A stretch of DNA of 64,000 nucleotides from Candidatus Cloacimonadaceae bacterium (lineage in GTDB: Bacteria > Cloacimonadota > Cloacimonadia > Cloacimonadales > Cloacimonadaceae): assembly GCA_030693415.1 (NCBI GenBank), contig JAUYAR010000148.1, forward strand, positions 1 through 64,000, given 5' to 3'. Positions 27,711-36,716 of this stretch are shown piece by piece. Below the pieces are notes generated by a model. It had not been told where the DNA came from, ran no database searches, and saw only the letters and a list, made by a program, of their open reading frames with translations. How positions within the stretch are numbered: position 1 is the stretch's first letter; the number at the start of each line of letters is the position of its first letter. A program made the position numbers and the translations under genes.

Positions 27711-27731
27711 TTCATGAGTACCCGACATGAA
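27711..27731. promoter_or_regulatory. Candidate operator, TTCATG-N9-CATGAA
   Basis: A perfect 6-bp inverted repeat with a 9-base spacer lies about 70 bases upstream of the TetR gene that heads the ferredoxin-cupin-hcp operon, in the divergent gap facing the Sel1 gene. Its position and symmetry suit autoregulation by that TetR protein. It is not the TTGAC/GTCAA type known for CRP/FNR-family HcpR sites. Confidence 0.45.
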
Positions 27732-27799
27732 TTATTTTCTTGCCAAAATAGCGCCCCTGATTAGATTGGTTAGTGAATGCTTACTTACACAAGGAACGA

Positions 27800-28390
27800 A
27801 TGATGGAAGTTACTAAAAGACAAATGGATATCGTTGAGGCAGCGATCTCGATCATTGCCAATCAAGGATACCGTGAACTCACTACCAAGAATCTGGCGCA
27901 GCATATCGGCGTCACCGAAGCAGCGCTATATCGTCATTTTGTGAGCAAAAACGCATTGATCAGCAAGATCCTTGATTATTTCGAGCAGGTTTCCCAAGAT
28001 GTCATCCAGAAGATCAACCGATCGCAGGCAAGCCCTTATGAGCGGGTGCGGATGTTTGTCATGAACCGGTTTCAGCTATTCATTTCAGACCGCGATCTCG
28101 CCAAGGTGATGTTTTCCGAAGAGCTTTTCAAAAGCAATCCCACCCACGCGGAGCACATGCAAAAGATCATGCACATTCACCGCAGCGAAGTAATGGGATT
28201 TTTGATCGAAGCGCAAATCAAAGGCGAGGTCGATCCCGCTCTCGATCCTCAACAGATATTCCGCATCATAGTCGGCGCCATGCGCTTGACGATCACTCAA
28301 TGGAATCTTTCCAATTATGCTTTCGACCTCATGGAAGAGGGCGATAAACTGATGAATACAATAAAACACATGATAGAGGTAAGAAAATGA
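27800..28390 (+). CDS. TetR-family transcriptional regulator of the hcp operon
   Basis: This protein of about 196 residues has an N-terminal helix-turn-helix of TetR type (IVEAAISIIANQGYRELTTKNLAQHIGVTEAALYRHFVSKNALISKIL) and a helical ligand domain. An AAGGA site at 27791-27795 suits a start at 27800 or 27803 better than the first in-frame ATG at 27773. Its stop overlaps the ferredoxin gene's start by four bases (ATGA), so it is co-transcribed with the redox genes it probably controls. A palindromic candidate operator is upstream. The ligand is unknown; nitrosative or oxidative stress is a reasonable guess from the operon. Confidence 0.88.
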   Translation: MMEVTKRQMDIVEAAISIIANQGYRELTTKNLAQHIGVTEAALYRHFVSKNALISKILDYFEQVSQDVIQKINRSQASPYERVRMFVMNRFQLFISDRDLAKVMFSEELFKSNPTHAEHMQKIMHIHRSEVMGFLIEAQIKGEVDPALDPQQIFRIIVGAMRLTITQWNLSNYAFDLMEEGDKLMNTIKHMIEVRK

Positions 28391-29202
28391 AAAGACAGAT
28401 CATCAAGATCGACGAAGACAAGTGCAACGGCTGTGGAAACTGCATCACCGGTTGTCACGAAGGCGCCATCCAATTGATCGACGGCAAAGCCAGACTGATT
28501 AGCGACCTGTTTTGTGACGGCTTGGGAGCGTGCATCGGAACCTGTCCTGTGGACGCCATCACCATCGAAGAACGGGAAGCGGAGCCTTATAGCGAAGCCC
28601 TCGTGATGCAGCACATCATTCCACAAGGGGAAAACACCATCAAAGCCCATCTGAAACACATGAAAGATCACGGTGAAATGGGCTTTTACAACGAGGCTAT
28701 ACTGATCCTCAAAGACAAAGGCATGGACATCGAAGCCCTCAGCAAGGAAGAAACCATGGCTTGCGGTTGCTCAGGAGACCATGCCAAAAGCATCGAAAAG
28801 AAATGTGCAAATAGCGATCCGGCAGGCTCGGTGGATTCCGAATTGCGTCAGTGGCCTGTGCAGCTTCATCTGCTCAATCCCGCTGCGAACTACTTTGAAA
28901 ACGCGGATCTTTTGATCTCCGCAGACTGCGTTCCCTACGCCTATGGCGATTTTCACCGCAGATTCCTCAAAGGCAGGATCGTCATCACCTTCTGTCCCAA
29001 GCTTGATAAAGACATCGAACGCTATGTGGACAAACTGGCACAGATATTCACCCTTCACAAGATCAAATCCGTCACCATTGTCCGCATGGAAGTTCCCTGC
29101 TGCGGTGGCACAGAGATCATTCTCCAAAAAGCTCTTGAAAAAGCGGGTAAAATGCACTTTGTCAAAATCAACGTCGTTTCCGTCGATGGAAACATCATCT
29201 AA
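28387..29202 (+). CDS. 4Fe-4S ferredoxin-type protein associated with Hcp
   Basis: This 271-residue protein has an N-terminal ferredoxin fold with one full cluster motif (CNGCGNCITGC, Cys13/16/19/23) and a second site CDGLGACIGTCP. A linker carries ACGCSG. The C-terminal ~140 residues hold VPCCGGTEII, a CCG-like motif, and DLLISADCVPYAYGDFHRRFL. The pattern matches the ferredoxins often encoded next to hybrid cluster protein in anaerobes, where they are thought to feed it electrons. It overlaps the TetR gene by four bases and is followed ten bases later by the cupin gene. Confidence 0.85.
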   Translation: MKRQIIKIDEDKCNGCGNCITGCHEGAIQLIDGKARLISDLFCDGLGACIGTCPVDAITIEEREAEPYSEALVMQHIIPQGENTIKAHLKHMKDHGEMGFYNEAILILKDKGMDIEALSKEETMACGCSGDHAKSIEKKCANSDPAGSVDSELRQWPVQLHLLNPAANYFENADLLISADCVPYAYGDFHRRFLKGRIVITFCPKLDKDIERYVDKLAQIFTLHKIKSVTIVRMEVPCCGGTEIILQKALEKAGKMHFVKINVVSVDGNII

Positions 29203-29212
29203 GGGAGATACC

Positions 29213-29530
29213 ATGAACAGTAATATATGGAATAAAGCCGTTATCGTGCTGGATAAAAACGGCATGCACGGCACCAAAATCTACAGCGCGCCCGAGGGTG
29301 AGATCATCCACTTGATGCTTGAACCAGGAGCTCATCTCAGCGCACATATCACTCCCGTAAACGTAGTTTTCTACGTGCTGGAAGGCAGTGCCACGCTCAC
29401 GATCGGAGACGAGGTCAAAACCTTTGAAAAAGACGCTCTCGTCGAGAGCCCCAAGGACATTCCCCATGCCGTCACCAACGACGCGGACACCGTTCTGCGC
29501 CTGCTTGTCATCAAAATACCAAAACCATAA
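29213..29530 (+). CDS. Small cupin-domain protein
   Basis: This 105-residue protein starts at the ATG at 29213, which has a GGGAGA site; a longer frame start upstream lies inside the ferredoxin gene and is rejected. It forms a single cupin barrel: motif 1 is [29 protein letters not shown], and motif 2 includes [22 protein letters not shown]. Two histidines and a glutamate are placed to bind a metal. It lies between the ferredoxin and hcp with short gaps, so it belongs to the same redox-stress operon. It may sense or protect against a small reactive compound. Confidence 0.88.
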   Translation: MNSNIWNKAVIVLDKNGMHGTKIYSAPEGEIIHLMLEPGAHLSAHITPVNVVFYVLEGSATLTIGDEVKTFEKDALVESPKDIPHAVTNDADTVLRLLVIKIPKP

Positions 29531-29546
29531 AATAAGGAGAAAACCC

Positions 29547-31199
29547 ATGAGCATGTTCTGTTATCAATGTCAGGAAACTTCCCGTAACCTCGGCTGCACA
29601 ATGCGCGGAGTTTGCGGAAAGCCAGACACCCTTTGTCACTATATGGATCTCTTGATCCACACACTGAAAGGCTTGGCACACGTTTCTGCCGGTCTGCTGA
29701 AAAAAGGCGTCTATCATTCCGAAGATTCCCTTTTCGTGATGCAATCCCTCTTCATTACCATCACTAACGCAAACTGGGACGAAGCACACATCATTGCCGC
29801 CATCACCAAAGCCATCGAATTGCGGGACAAACGCAAGGACGAGCTTTGCGAAATCCTCGGCGGAGATTGCGAAACCTGTCCCGATGCCGTCACTTTCAAG
29901 GTCAAACCTGAAGATTATCAGACTTTTGGTCAGAAGGTCGGCGTCCTCGCCACCGAAAACGAAGACGTCCGTTCACTGCGTGAGACCATTATCTATGGCG
30001 TCAAAGGCATCTCCGCCTATGGCGATCATGCCGCTATGCTCGGTTATTTTGACGACGACGTCAACCAATTTGTCATGGAAGGCATTGCCGCAACGATCAA
30101 CGATTCGTTGTCCGCGGACGACCTTGTCGCTCTGGTGCTCAAAACCGGTGAGTATGCCGTCAAAGTGATGGCTCTGCTGGACAAAGCCAACACCGAAACC
30201 TACGGTCATCCGGAGCCCACCAAAGTCTTTCTCGGAATCGGCAAAAACCCCGGGATCATCGTCAGCGGACACGATCTCAAAGATTTTGAAGAGCTGCTGG
30301 AACAGACCAAAGACCAGGGCGTGGACATCTATACCCACAGCGAAATGCTGCCCGCCCACTACTATCCCGCTTTCAAGAAATATCCGCATCTGATCGGAAA
30401 CTATGGCTCCTCATGGTGGCATCAGCTCGAGGATTTTGAGAATTTCAACGGCGCCATTCTGATGACCACAAACTGCATTGTTCCCCTGCGGGAAAAGAAC
30501 ACCTATCTGCCCCGGTTCTTCACCACCGGCATGACCGGATATCCCGGTGCCAAACACATTCCCGATCGCAAACCCGGCGGGAAAAAAGACTTCTCAGAAC
30601 TGATTGCCGCTGCCAAAGCATGCCTTCCTCCCAAGGAACTTGAAACCGGATATATCACCGGCGGATTCGCGCATCACACAGTATTGTCATTGGCGGACAA
30701 GATCGTGGACGCAGTCAAAAGCGGAGCGATAAAACAATTCGTCGTGATGGCAGGATGCGACGGACGCATGCCCAGCCGCAAAATCTTCACCGAGATCGCG
30801 CAAAAACTTCCCCAAGACACAGTCATTTTGACCGCAGGCTGTGCCAAATACCGCTATAACAAACTCGATCTTGGCGATATCGGTGGCATCCCGAGAGTGC
30901 TGGACGCCGGTCAATGCAACGATTCCTATTCCCTTGCCGTGATCGCTCTTAAACTCAAAGAAGCCTTTGGCTTGGACGACGTGAACAAACTTCCGCTTTC
31001 CTTCGCCCTCGGCTGGTATGAACAAAAAGCCGTGGCTGTGCTTCTGGCACTGCTTTTCCTCGGATTCAGGAACATCAAGGTCGGACCCACCGTCCCCGGA
31101 TTCCTCTCCCCAAACGTCGCCAAAGTGATCATCGATACCTTTGGCTTGCAAGTCACAAGCAATGCCGATGATGACGTAGCTGCCATCATTGGCGCCTGA
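29547..31199 (+). CDS. hcp: Hybrid cluster protein (hydroxylamine reductase)
   Basis: This 550-residue protein starts at the ATG at 29547, with AAGGAGA seven bases upstream. The N-terminus [25 protein letters not shown] gives the Cys5/8/17/23 set for the proximal cluster. Hybrid-cluster ligand segments follow: [46 protein letters not shown] and [16 protein letters not shown]. Hcp reduces hydroxylamine in vitro and nitric oxide in vivo under anaerobic conditions. No hcr reductase is next to it; the ferredoxin-like protein upstream is the likely electron donor. A rho-independent terminator 20 bases downstream closes the operon. Confidence 0.96.
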   Translation: MSMFCYQCQETSRNLGCTMRGVCGKPDTLCHYMDLLIHTLKGLAHVSAGLLKKGVYHSEDSLFVMQSLFITITNANWDEAHIIAAITKAIELRDKRKDELCEILGGDCETCPDAVTFKVKPEDYQTFGQKVGVLATENEDVRSLRETIIYGVKGISAYGDHAAMLGYFDDDVNQFVMEGIAATINDSLSADDLVALVLKTGEYAVKVMALLDKANTETYGHPEPTKVFLGIGKNPGIIVSGHDLKDFEELLEQTKDQGVDIYTHSEMLPAHYYPAFKKYPHLIGNYGSSWWHQLEDFENFNGAILMTTNCIVPLREKNTYLPRFFTTGMTGYPGAKHIPDRKPGGKKDFSELIAAAKACLPPKELETGYITGGFAHHTVLSLADKIVDAVKSGAIKQFVVMAGCDGRMPSRKIFTEIAQKLPQDTVILTAGCAKYRYNKLDLGDIGGIPRVLDAGQCNDSYSLAVIALKLKEAFGLDDVNKLPLSFALGWYEQKAVAVLLALLFLGFRNIKVGPTVPGFLSPNVAKVIIDTFGLQVTSNADDDVAAIIGA

Positions 31200-31219
31200 T
31201 AGTACCCAAGCAAACTAAT

Positions 31220-31253
31220 AAACGGGTGAACAGGTGATGCTGCACCCGTTTTT
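31220..31253 (+). terminator. Rho-independent terminator of the hcp operon
   Basis: A perfect 9-bp stem AAACGGGTG/CACCCGTTT with a 14-base loop is followed by further T residues, 20 bases after the hcp stop codon. Confidence 0.9.
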
Positions 31254-31519
31254 GTTGTGATGGACGTTGGACACAGTTTCCACAGAGATGATATGTATAT
31301 TCATATAGGTATTGAAATTACGATCATGACATATCAATGGGATCCGTATGACAAGATATTCCTGACAGCGCCATTGGAACAGTCCTGATGCACCGATCAA
31401 AATGGATTCATGCTCAGTAATGCCGTAAATTATCCATAGAGGTCAAAAAATTGATCAATTATCGGGAAATCCAGCGTTCACACCGCATGGATTCCACTCG
31501 GTGCTTATTGTAATCAAAT
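31254..31519. other. Intergenic region with no gene seen
   Basis: About 265 bases separate the hcp terminator from the end of the minus-strand MotB-like gene. I find no repeat, RNA or promoter that I can support. Confidence 0.5.
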
Positions 31520-32125
31520 CTATTTCAGCACTTTTTTAGAAGTGTCAATAAAGATTGGCATAATACGAATTCCAACCCTCCTGTTATCCTCACAACGTTT
31601 CTCTTGAACAGTTTTAATCTTTAATCTCGATTCGCCATAAGCAGCGGGAATCAGTTCTATCTCCTTCCCTTTAGGCATGTTTGAATACTTTGTGATGGCA
31701 TCAATAACACTTAATGATCTTTTTAAGGACAGGTCATAGTTATATTCTGGACTTCCCATTGTGTCCGTGTGACCCTCAATAACAATAGTATAACGCGTAT
31801 GTCGGTCGTTTTTCGACATGTAATCATCAAGGCTTTTTCCTAACTTTTTTGCAAATGTATTACCTTGCTCTTTTATGTCATGTTTCCCAAAGTCAAACAA
31901 CAACGATTCAGGTATCTCAAGTCGATGTGATGCGTTATCCCAAACGAGATCAAGGGAATTGGTTATCGCCTTAAGATCATCAATGTCCTTTTGAACTGCC
32001 TCAGATGTCTTGCGAACACTCGTATAATAGATAGCAAACAGGATCAGAAAAATGAAGAAGAGAGACGCGAATATATCCACAAAACTTGGCCAATAGTTTA
32101 ATTCGCTTCTATTGTCGGAGTCCAT
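31520..32125 (-). CDS. MotB/ZorB-like protein: one membrane helix plus OmpA peptidoglycan-binding domain
   Basis: This 201-residue protein begins at the ATG at 32125, with a GGGAAG site that overlaps the end of the gene before it. Residues 8-35 hold one membrane helix with an embedded acid (WPSFVDIFASLFFIFLILF), placed like the proton-binding Asp of MotB and ZorB. An OmpA-type domain follows with IVIEGHTDTMGSPEYNYDLSLKRSLSVIDAI and AYGESR...CEDNRRVGIRI. MotB-like stators pair with a MotA-like subunit; in Zorya defence ZorB pairs with ZorA. No MotA/ZorA homologue with membrane helices is next to it. It is probably a survivor of a partly deleted defence locus. Confidence 0.75.
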   Translation of the reverse strand: MDSDNRSELNYWPSFVDIFASLFFIFLILFAIYYTSVRKTSEAVQKDIDDLKAITNSLDLVWDNASHRLEIPESLLFDFGKHDIKEQGNTFAKKLGKSLDDYMSKNDRHTRYTIVIEGHTDTMGSPEYNYDLSLKRSLSVIDAITKYSNMPKGKEIELIPAAYGESRLKIKTVQEKRCEDNRRVGIRIMPIFIDTSKKVLK

Positions 32126-32127
32126 GA

Positions 32128-32763
32128 TTACTTCCCTTTCCCGGTAATCTTTTCCCATACGGTTCGGTGTTTTATATTTTGCTCGATCTTTTTTGATATC
32201 TCTGTCAATTTCCAAACGAGGTCATTCAAGTTCCTAAGCAACCCTTGATTGCGATCTGCCAGTGTTTTCAATTCCCTCAGTGTATCAGGATCGTAGTAAT
32301 AGAGATCTACCTTGGTCTCTCCACGTTGGATACCCTCAAACAGAGACCTTAAATCCCGATCATAGTCGGTAAAGCTTGTTGTCATTATGTTATGGAAATT
32401 TTGCGAGTTCTCAATGAAGGAACGCAGTAAATCGTTCATATCATTTGTAAATCTGCTCAAAACATTTGGTATATCTGCAACCTGCTCACTCACGGCGATG
32501 GGATCGAGATTGTATTGCTCCGGTTTCTTGGCTTCGATATAGCCGGTGATGTGAGCCTTGCCATCCCAGATCCGAAAATCCGGATTTCCGGCTTCGGTAG
32601 TCTTGGGCAGGATGCCCACTTCGCATTTGCTGATCATCTTTTGCCCGGCATAGGCATCGATCATGTCCTTCAGACAGTGATAGAAAGATTCTTCCCTGCC
32701 GTCACCACGGTTGATGATCTTCTGCAGATCACTCATGTATGTATCCAGTATCTGTTTCCTCAA
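32128..32763 (-). CDS. Chimeric protein: PD-(D/E)xK nuclease N-terminus joined to a helical C-terminus
   Basis: Residues 1-~95 of this 211-residue protein (YMSDLQKIINRGDGREESFY, GILPKTTEAGNPDFRIWDG, GYIEAKKPEQYNLDPI) look like the N-terminal nuclease domain of type IIG restriction-modification enzymes. NPDF...YIEAK forms the PD-(D/E)xK site. After VSEQ the sequence turns into an unrelated, lysine- and asparagine-rich helical region (FTNDMNDLLRSFIENSQNF...LVWKLTEISKKIEQNI). Base composition falls at the same place, near 32480. No methyltransferase part is present. I infer that a deletion joined the 5' end of a large restriction gene to the 3' end of a gene that belonged with the MotB-like protein. 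Whether it is expressed as a working protein is open. Confidence 0.6.
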   Translation of the reverse strand: MRKQILDTYMSDLQKIINRGDGREESFYHCLKDMIDAYAGQKMISKCEVGILPKTTEAGNPDFRIWDGKAHITGYIEAKKPEQYNLDPIAVSEQVADIPNVLSRFTNDMNDLLRSFIENSQNFHNIMTTSFTDYDRDLRSLFEGIQRGETKVDLYYYDPDTLRELKTLADRNQGLLRNLNDLVWKLTEISKKIEQNIKHRTVWEKITGKGK

Positions 32764-32894
32764 TTTGCTACCCCATCGTTGCTAAATATCCATGAGAGGC
32801 AAGCTCCCATGAGAGGGATATTCAGTCAACGTTTTTTTGTGAGGGGTAGGTGTGTTTTGTTCGGGGTGTATCTAACAATAAGTCACCAGAGGAT

Positions 32895-32990
32895 TAGTCC
32901 GTCAGGACGGTACTATAATAGCACGGGGTGGAGCGAATGCGGAACCCCGTGACATTAATCCCCACTACCTCTTGAGTCCGGTAGGACGGC
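32895..32990. repeat. Pair of extragenic hairpins
   Basis: GTCCGTCAGGACGG at 32897-32910 folds as a small hairpin. CACGGGGT (32922-32929) pairs with ACCCCGTG (32944-32951). A related GTCCGGTAGGACGG follows near 32976-32989. The block resembles the dispersed extragenic repeats of many anaerobe genomes, but no second copy is in this window. Confidence 0.45.
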
Positions 32991-33013
32991 ACAAACGGGT
33001 AGAGCATCCTTGC

Positions 33014-35221
33014 TTATGGGAAGCTTATGTTGTCAATCCAAGCACAATCACTACCGGAATTTACTGTATCATCCTTCATATATGTCCACTTGAATATCCT
33101 GGTTCCAGCTGATACAGAATATGTAACAGATGACCAATAAACTTCGCCGGACCATCTGGCTTTCTCAACTCCGTCAATGTAAAAAATAAGATAATCATAA
33201 CTCAATTCAGATGATACTTTTCGGTAGAAAGTTATATTGCCGGAAGAACAGCTCTTCGATATCTGGATTGATGTTATGCCATTATGGAGAATAGCTCCCG
33301 ATTTCGCAGAATAAATGCCAGCATAAACATTCGATCCGGTTATAATTGACCATGGATTAGCCGATGAGTTATTCCAAGGTAGTGCACTGAAGCTTCCGCT
33401 TTCGAAACCCTCAAAACTGAATTGACTTATAGTGTATATTGATGAAGAAACCGGGCTATCAGTCCACCCAGTCTTGAAAGCTTTTGCTTTAAGCGTAGTC
33501 GTAACTGAAATAGTGATTGGTGATGAATATAACGCTGATGAGGAAGTGGGGTCACTGCCGTTGGTAGTATATCGTATTGAAGAGCCACTTGTCGCACAGC
33601 TGATTGACACATATTGTGTCGAACTATATGTTCCTCCAACCGGGCTAAACGTTGGTGTTGCCACTTGACTACTTGAGTTAATTGTATAGTATGCAGAATT
33701 GATGGCACTTTCAATCCAGCCAGTCATGAAAGCCTTAGCTTTAAGCGTAGTCGTAACTGAAATAGTGAATGGCGAAGAATATAACGCTGATGAGGAAGTG
33801 GGGTCACTGCCGTTGGTAGTATATCGTATTGAAGAGCCACTTGTCACACAGCTGATTGACACATATTGTGTCGAGCTATATGTTCCCCCAACCGGGCTAA
33901 ACGTTGGTGTTGCGACTCTCAGATTGTAAACAGCTGAACCTACAGGACTATCAGTCCACCCAGTCTTGAAAGCTTTTGCTTTAAGCGTAGTCGTAACTGA
34001 AACATTGATAGGTGAAGAATACAATGCTGATGAGGAAGTGGGGTCACTGCCGTTGGTAGTATATCGTATTGAAGAGCCACTTGTCACACAGCTGATTGAC
34101 ACTGATTGCGTAAAATTATATGTCCCTCCAACCGGGCTAAACGTTGGTGTTGCTACAGTCAGGTTATAAACTGCTGAACCAACAGAGCTATCCGGCATGC
34201 CTGCTTTAAAAGCCTTAGCTTTAATCGTAGTTGTAACTGAGACAGCGATTGGTGTAGTATACAATGCTGATGATGAGTTGGGATCACTGCCGTTGGTAGT
34301 ATAACGTATTGAAGAGCCACTTGTCGCACAACTGATTGACACAGATTGCGTAGAATTATATGTCCCTCCAACCGGGCTAAACGTTGGTGTCGCGACTGGA
34401 CTGCTTGAATTAATAGTATAGGTCGATATATTAATATTACTATCACTCCAAGCAGATTTATACGCTTTGGCCTTGAGGGTTGTAGTCGAGTTAACAATAA
34501 CCGGAGATGAATAGATTGCTGAGTATGGTGATGGATCATCCCCGTTTAGTGTATAACGAATAGTTGCACCACTGATTGCACATCCAATCGATACTGATTG
34601 TGCTGATGTGTAGGTTCCGCCAATTGGATTAAACGAAGGCATTGGGAGTTTCAAGATATATGAAAATGTTGAAGTGCTACTCGATGTCCAGGATGAATAA
34701 AAGGCCTTAGCTTTTACTATAGTGCTAGCAGATACTTGAATTGGGGCAATATACATTGTGGCTTCTAAGGACGGCTCCTGACCATCTGTTGTATAACGGA
34801 TCTGCGCATTATAAGTTGAGGATGATAGACTTACGCTCAAAGGGGTTGAGTAGGTTCCTCCAATGTATGACGCAGAAACTGGGGCAACAGCAAACTTATA
34901 GTCAGCAGTTACTACTTCACTGGGGAATTTATATTCTTCGTATGACCTGAGTTTGAGTAATGTGTTTTGGTTTATTTCAATCCACTGTGTATATAACATG
35001 GATGAAGGAGTTGGGATAGTTCCATCTATAGTGTAGTAAGTTTTCGTTGCATTGTTTGCCTGAGCTACGGATACAATTTGTTTGTTATAATATGTGCCAC
35101 TGCCATTACTCAGCTGTGGAGCTCGAGTTATTTCTATGGTCCTGTCTTCACAGCTACCCAACGTGATAATAAAAACACATATTACCAGACCCATCAAGAC
35201 ATTACTGATTCTTAGTTTCAT
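33014..35221 (-). CDS. Surface lipoprotein with seven CHB_HEX_C/Fn3-associated repeats
   Basis: This 735-residue protein starts at the ATG at 35221 (AGGAG site upstream). It has a lipobox signal (LVICVFIITLGSC), then seven repeats of about 80-90 residues of the chitobiase/beta-hexosaminidase C-terminal type. The last four are nearly identical, each with VATPTFSPVGGTY, then SSIRYTTNGSDP, ALYSSP and TTLKAKAF. A C-terminal domain of about 125 residues (FEGFESGSFSALPWNNSS...) looks like a lectin-type jelly roll. Such proteins are exposed on the surface and act in adhesion or in presenting enzymes. No catalytic domain is present. The next gene upstream encodes a probable outer-membrane protein. 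Confidence 0.8.
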   Translation of the reverse strand: MKLRISNVLMGLVICVFIITLGSCEDRTIEITRAPQLSNGSGTYYNKQIVSVAQANNATKTYYTIDGTIPTPSSMLYTQWIEINQNTLLKLRSYEEYKFPSEVVTADYKFAVAPVSASYIGGTYSTPLSVSLSSSTYNAQIRYTTDGQEPSLEATMYIAPIQVSASTIVKAKAFYSSWTSSSTSTFSYILKLPMPSFNPIGGTYTSAQSVSIGCAISGATIRYTLNGDDPSPYSAIYSSPVIVNSTTTLKAKAYKSAWSDSNINISTYTINSSSPVATPTFSPVGGTYNSTQSVSISCATSGSSIRYTTNGSDPNSSSALYTTPIAVSVTTTIKAKAFKAGMPDSSVGSAVYNLTVATPTFSPVGGTYNFTQSVSISCVTSGSSIRYTTNGSDPTSSSALYSSPINVSVTTTLKAKAFKTGWTDSPVGSAVYNLRVATPTFSPVGGTYSSTQYVSISCVTSGSSIRYTTNGSDPTSSSALYSSPFTISVTTTLKAKAFMTGWIESAINSAYYTINSSSQVATPTFSPVGGTYSSTQYVSISCATSGSSIRYTTNGSDPTSSSALYSSPITISVTTTLKAKAFKTGWTDSPVSSSIYTISQFSFEGFESGSFSALPWNNSSANPWSIITGSNVYAGIYSAKSGAILHNGITSIQISKSCSSGNITFYRKVSSELSYDYLIFYIDGVEKARWSGEVYWSSVTYSVSAGTRIFKWTYMKDDTVNSGSDCAWIDNISFP
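33430..34640. repeat. Tandem DNA repeats inside the CHB_HEX gene
   Basis: The block GAGGAAGTGGGGTCACTGCC recurs at 33540, 33792 and 34032, with a diverged copy near 34270. This gives a period of 240-252 bases and long stretches of identity around each copy. The high identity at silent positions points to recent duplication or gene conversion. Confidence 0.85.
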
Positions 35222-35237
35222 AATAAATCTCCTAGAG

Positions 35238-36704
35238 TTACTTGAGAAAGCCAAGGCTTGGAGTGTTAAGCCCCAGTGAAATAAACAGGTAATTTTTATC
35301 TAATGCAAAATTGCTAATTGGAAATGCGGAATTGTCCGTATATAAGGCATTATCACCATTTTGAAACCACCCGCCCTCACTGACAAATTGACTACGTAGC
35401 CCTACTGCTAAAAATACTCCTCGATCAAACCTTTTATATCCAGAAACAAAAGTACATGACACTTCTGTAAATACCTGGGTCCAGTCATCGAATCGATATT
35501 CATCAGGGTTTGAATAATACTCATATCGATTATTACTAACTATGTAACGATACAAGGGCTTTTGCCATGAAACACCAGTTTTGGCCTGAATACCGATTGA
35601 TGATTTACGTGATAAAGCAGCTCCGGTAAGGCCAACATTTGCGCTAATCCAGTTAAACATAAATCCGTGAGAGTCAATGCCGTGAATACGAGTTTGTAAA
35701 TACGATACATCCTCAAACACATTTATGCCCACTGATGCGTAAGACTGTGTTCTGGCATTTAGTGGTATCATGTATTTAATCTCGATTGCGGTGGCGGATA
35801 ATGAGCTAGTTACCGTACCAGATCTCGTGCCGTAATATTGCCTATAATATACATTGTCGACTAGGGTGTAATGGAATCTGGAAAAATGAGTTTCGCTATC
35901 AGCATCAAAAGGATTCTCGTCAGTATTACTATCCGCAAACTTATTACTCCTTGTCGAAGATGCTATCACAGCCTCATCTTTCTTTAGTTTATCCTTGCTC
36001 TTTTCCTTCTCTTTCACAGTGATCTCATTTTTACTTTTTTTATCCTTTTTTTTGGATTCCCCGTCACGAGAATAGAGGCTTATTTGAATCTCCTCACTTC
36101 TTCCTGTTATTACAGCATCGACTAAACGAATTGATACTGGCATAGACGTGCATATGGACCTAACATCTGAGATCGATTCTTGCAATACTCCCACGGATTT
36201 TTGAACATTGGCAAGAACTTTGGGGATTTTGAGCACACTGAGCTTTTTTGCCTCAGATGGCAGCGAAGTTGAGTTACTAATGAGCTGTTGAATCTCTGAG
36301 CCTATATACTCAACATCCGTACTTAAATCCTGCATTTCTCGTTTGCATTCAGATAGGTGGCCTTGTAACACTTCAATATTATCCAAAGAGAGAATTGATA
36401 TAAATCCTGATGTGTTAAGTGTTAAATTGCCCTCTGTTTTTGAATATCTTGCATAAGCACTGTCCGCAGCTGCGGAGTAAGACAATCCGCTAATGCACCG
36501 ATTATAATCTTCCGGGTCATTCATGATCCACACCAAGTATGAGTTTACCCGATTGATCTTCTGTTTGATAGTAGAGACCCTTTCTCCAACACTCTCGACA
36601 TTGCCAAAAAATTCATTAATCTTTTGATTCCCGGTGTCCTCCACTGCAAAACATACTCCAGAAAACAAAACAATTACCAAAGATAGCGCTGCAACTCTAT
36701 GCAT
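35238..36704 (-). CDS. Exported coiled-coil protein with C-terminal outer-membrane-type barrel
   Basis: This 488-residue protein has a signal peptide (MHRVAALSLVIVLFSGVCFA). The ATG at 36704 is preferred because a GGAGG site lies eight bases upstream. Residues ~25-210 are helical with heptad character (VESVGERVSTIKQKINRV, LQGHLSECKREMQDLSTDVEYIG). A very basic, lysine-rich linker follows (KKKDKKSKNEITVKEKEKSKDKLKKDE). The last ~230 residues are beta strands rich in Tyr, Ser and Gly. The family is not recognised. With the adjacent CHB_HEX lipoprotein, 16 bases away, it may form a surface pair in which this protein anchors the other. Confidence 0.65.
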   Translation of the reverse strand: MHRVAALSLVIVLFSGVCFAVEDTGNQKINEFFGNVESVGERVSTIKQKINRVNSYLVWIMNDPEDYNRCISGLSYSAAADSAYARYSKTEGNLTLNTSGFISILSLDNIEVLQGHLSECKREMQDLSTDVEYIGSEIQQLISNSTSLPSEAKKLSVLKIPKVLANVQKSVGVLQESISDVRSICTSMPVSIRLVDAVITGRSEEIQISLYSRDGESKKKDKKSKNEITVKEKEKSKDKLKKDEAVIASSTRSNKFADSNTDENPFDADSETHFSRFHYTLVDNVYYRQYYGTRSGTVTSSLSATAIEIKYMIPLNARTQSYASVGINVFEDVSYLQTRIHGIDSHGFMFNWISANVGLTGAALSRKSSIGIQAKTGVSWQKPLYRYIVSNNRYEYYSNPDEYRFDDWTQVFTEVSCTFVSGYKRFDRGVFLAVGLRSQFVSEGGWFQNGDNALYTDNSAFPISNFALDKNYLFISLGLNTPSLGFLK

Positions 36705-36716
36705 ACCAACCTCCAT

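Noticed and set aside
28943-29212. Long upstream extension of the cupin frame
   Set aside because: The extension lies inside the ferredoxin gene in another frame; the ATG at 29213 with GGGAGA is the start.
31200-31519. Small RNA or tRNA gene after hcp
   Set aside because: Apart from the terminator no cloverleaf or conserved RNA motif is visible.
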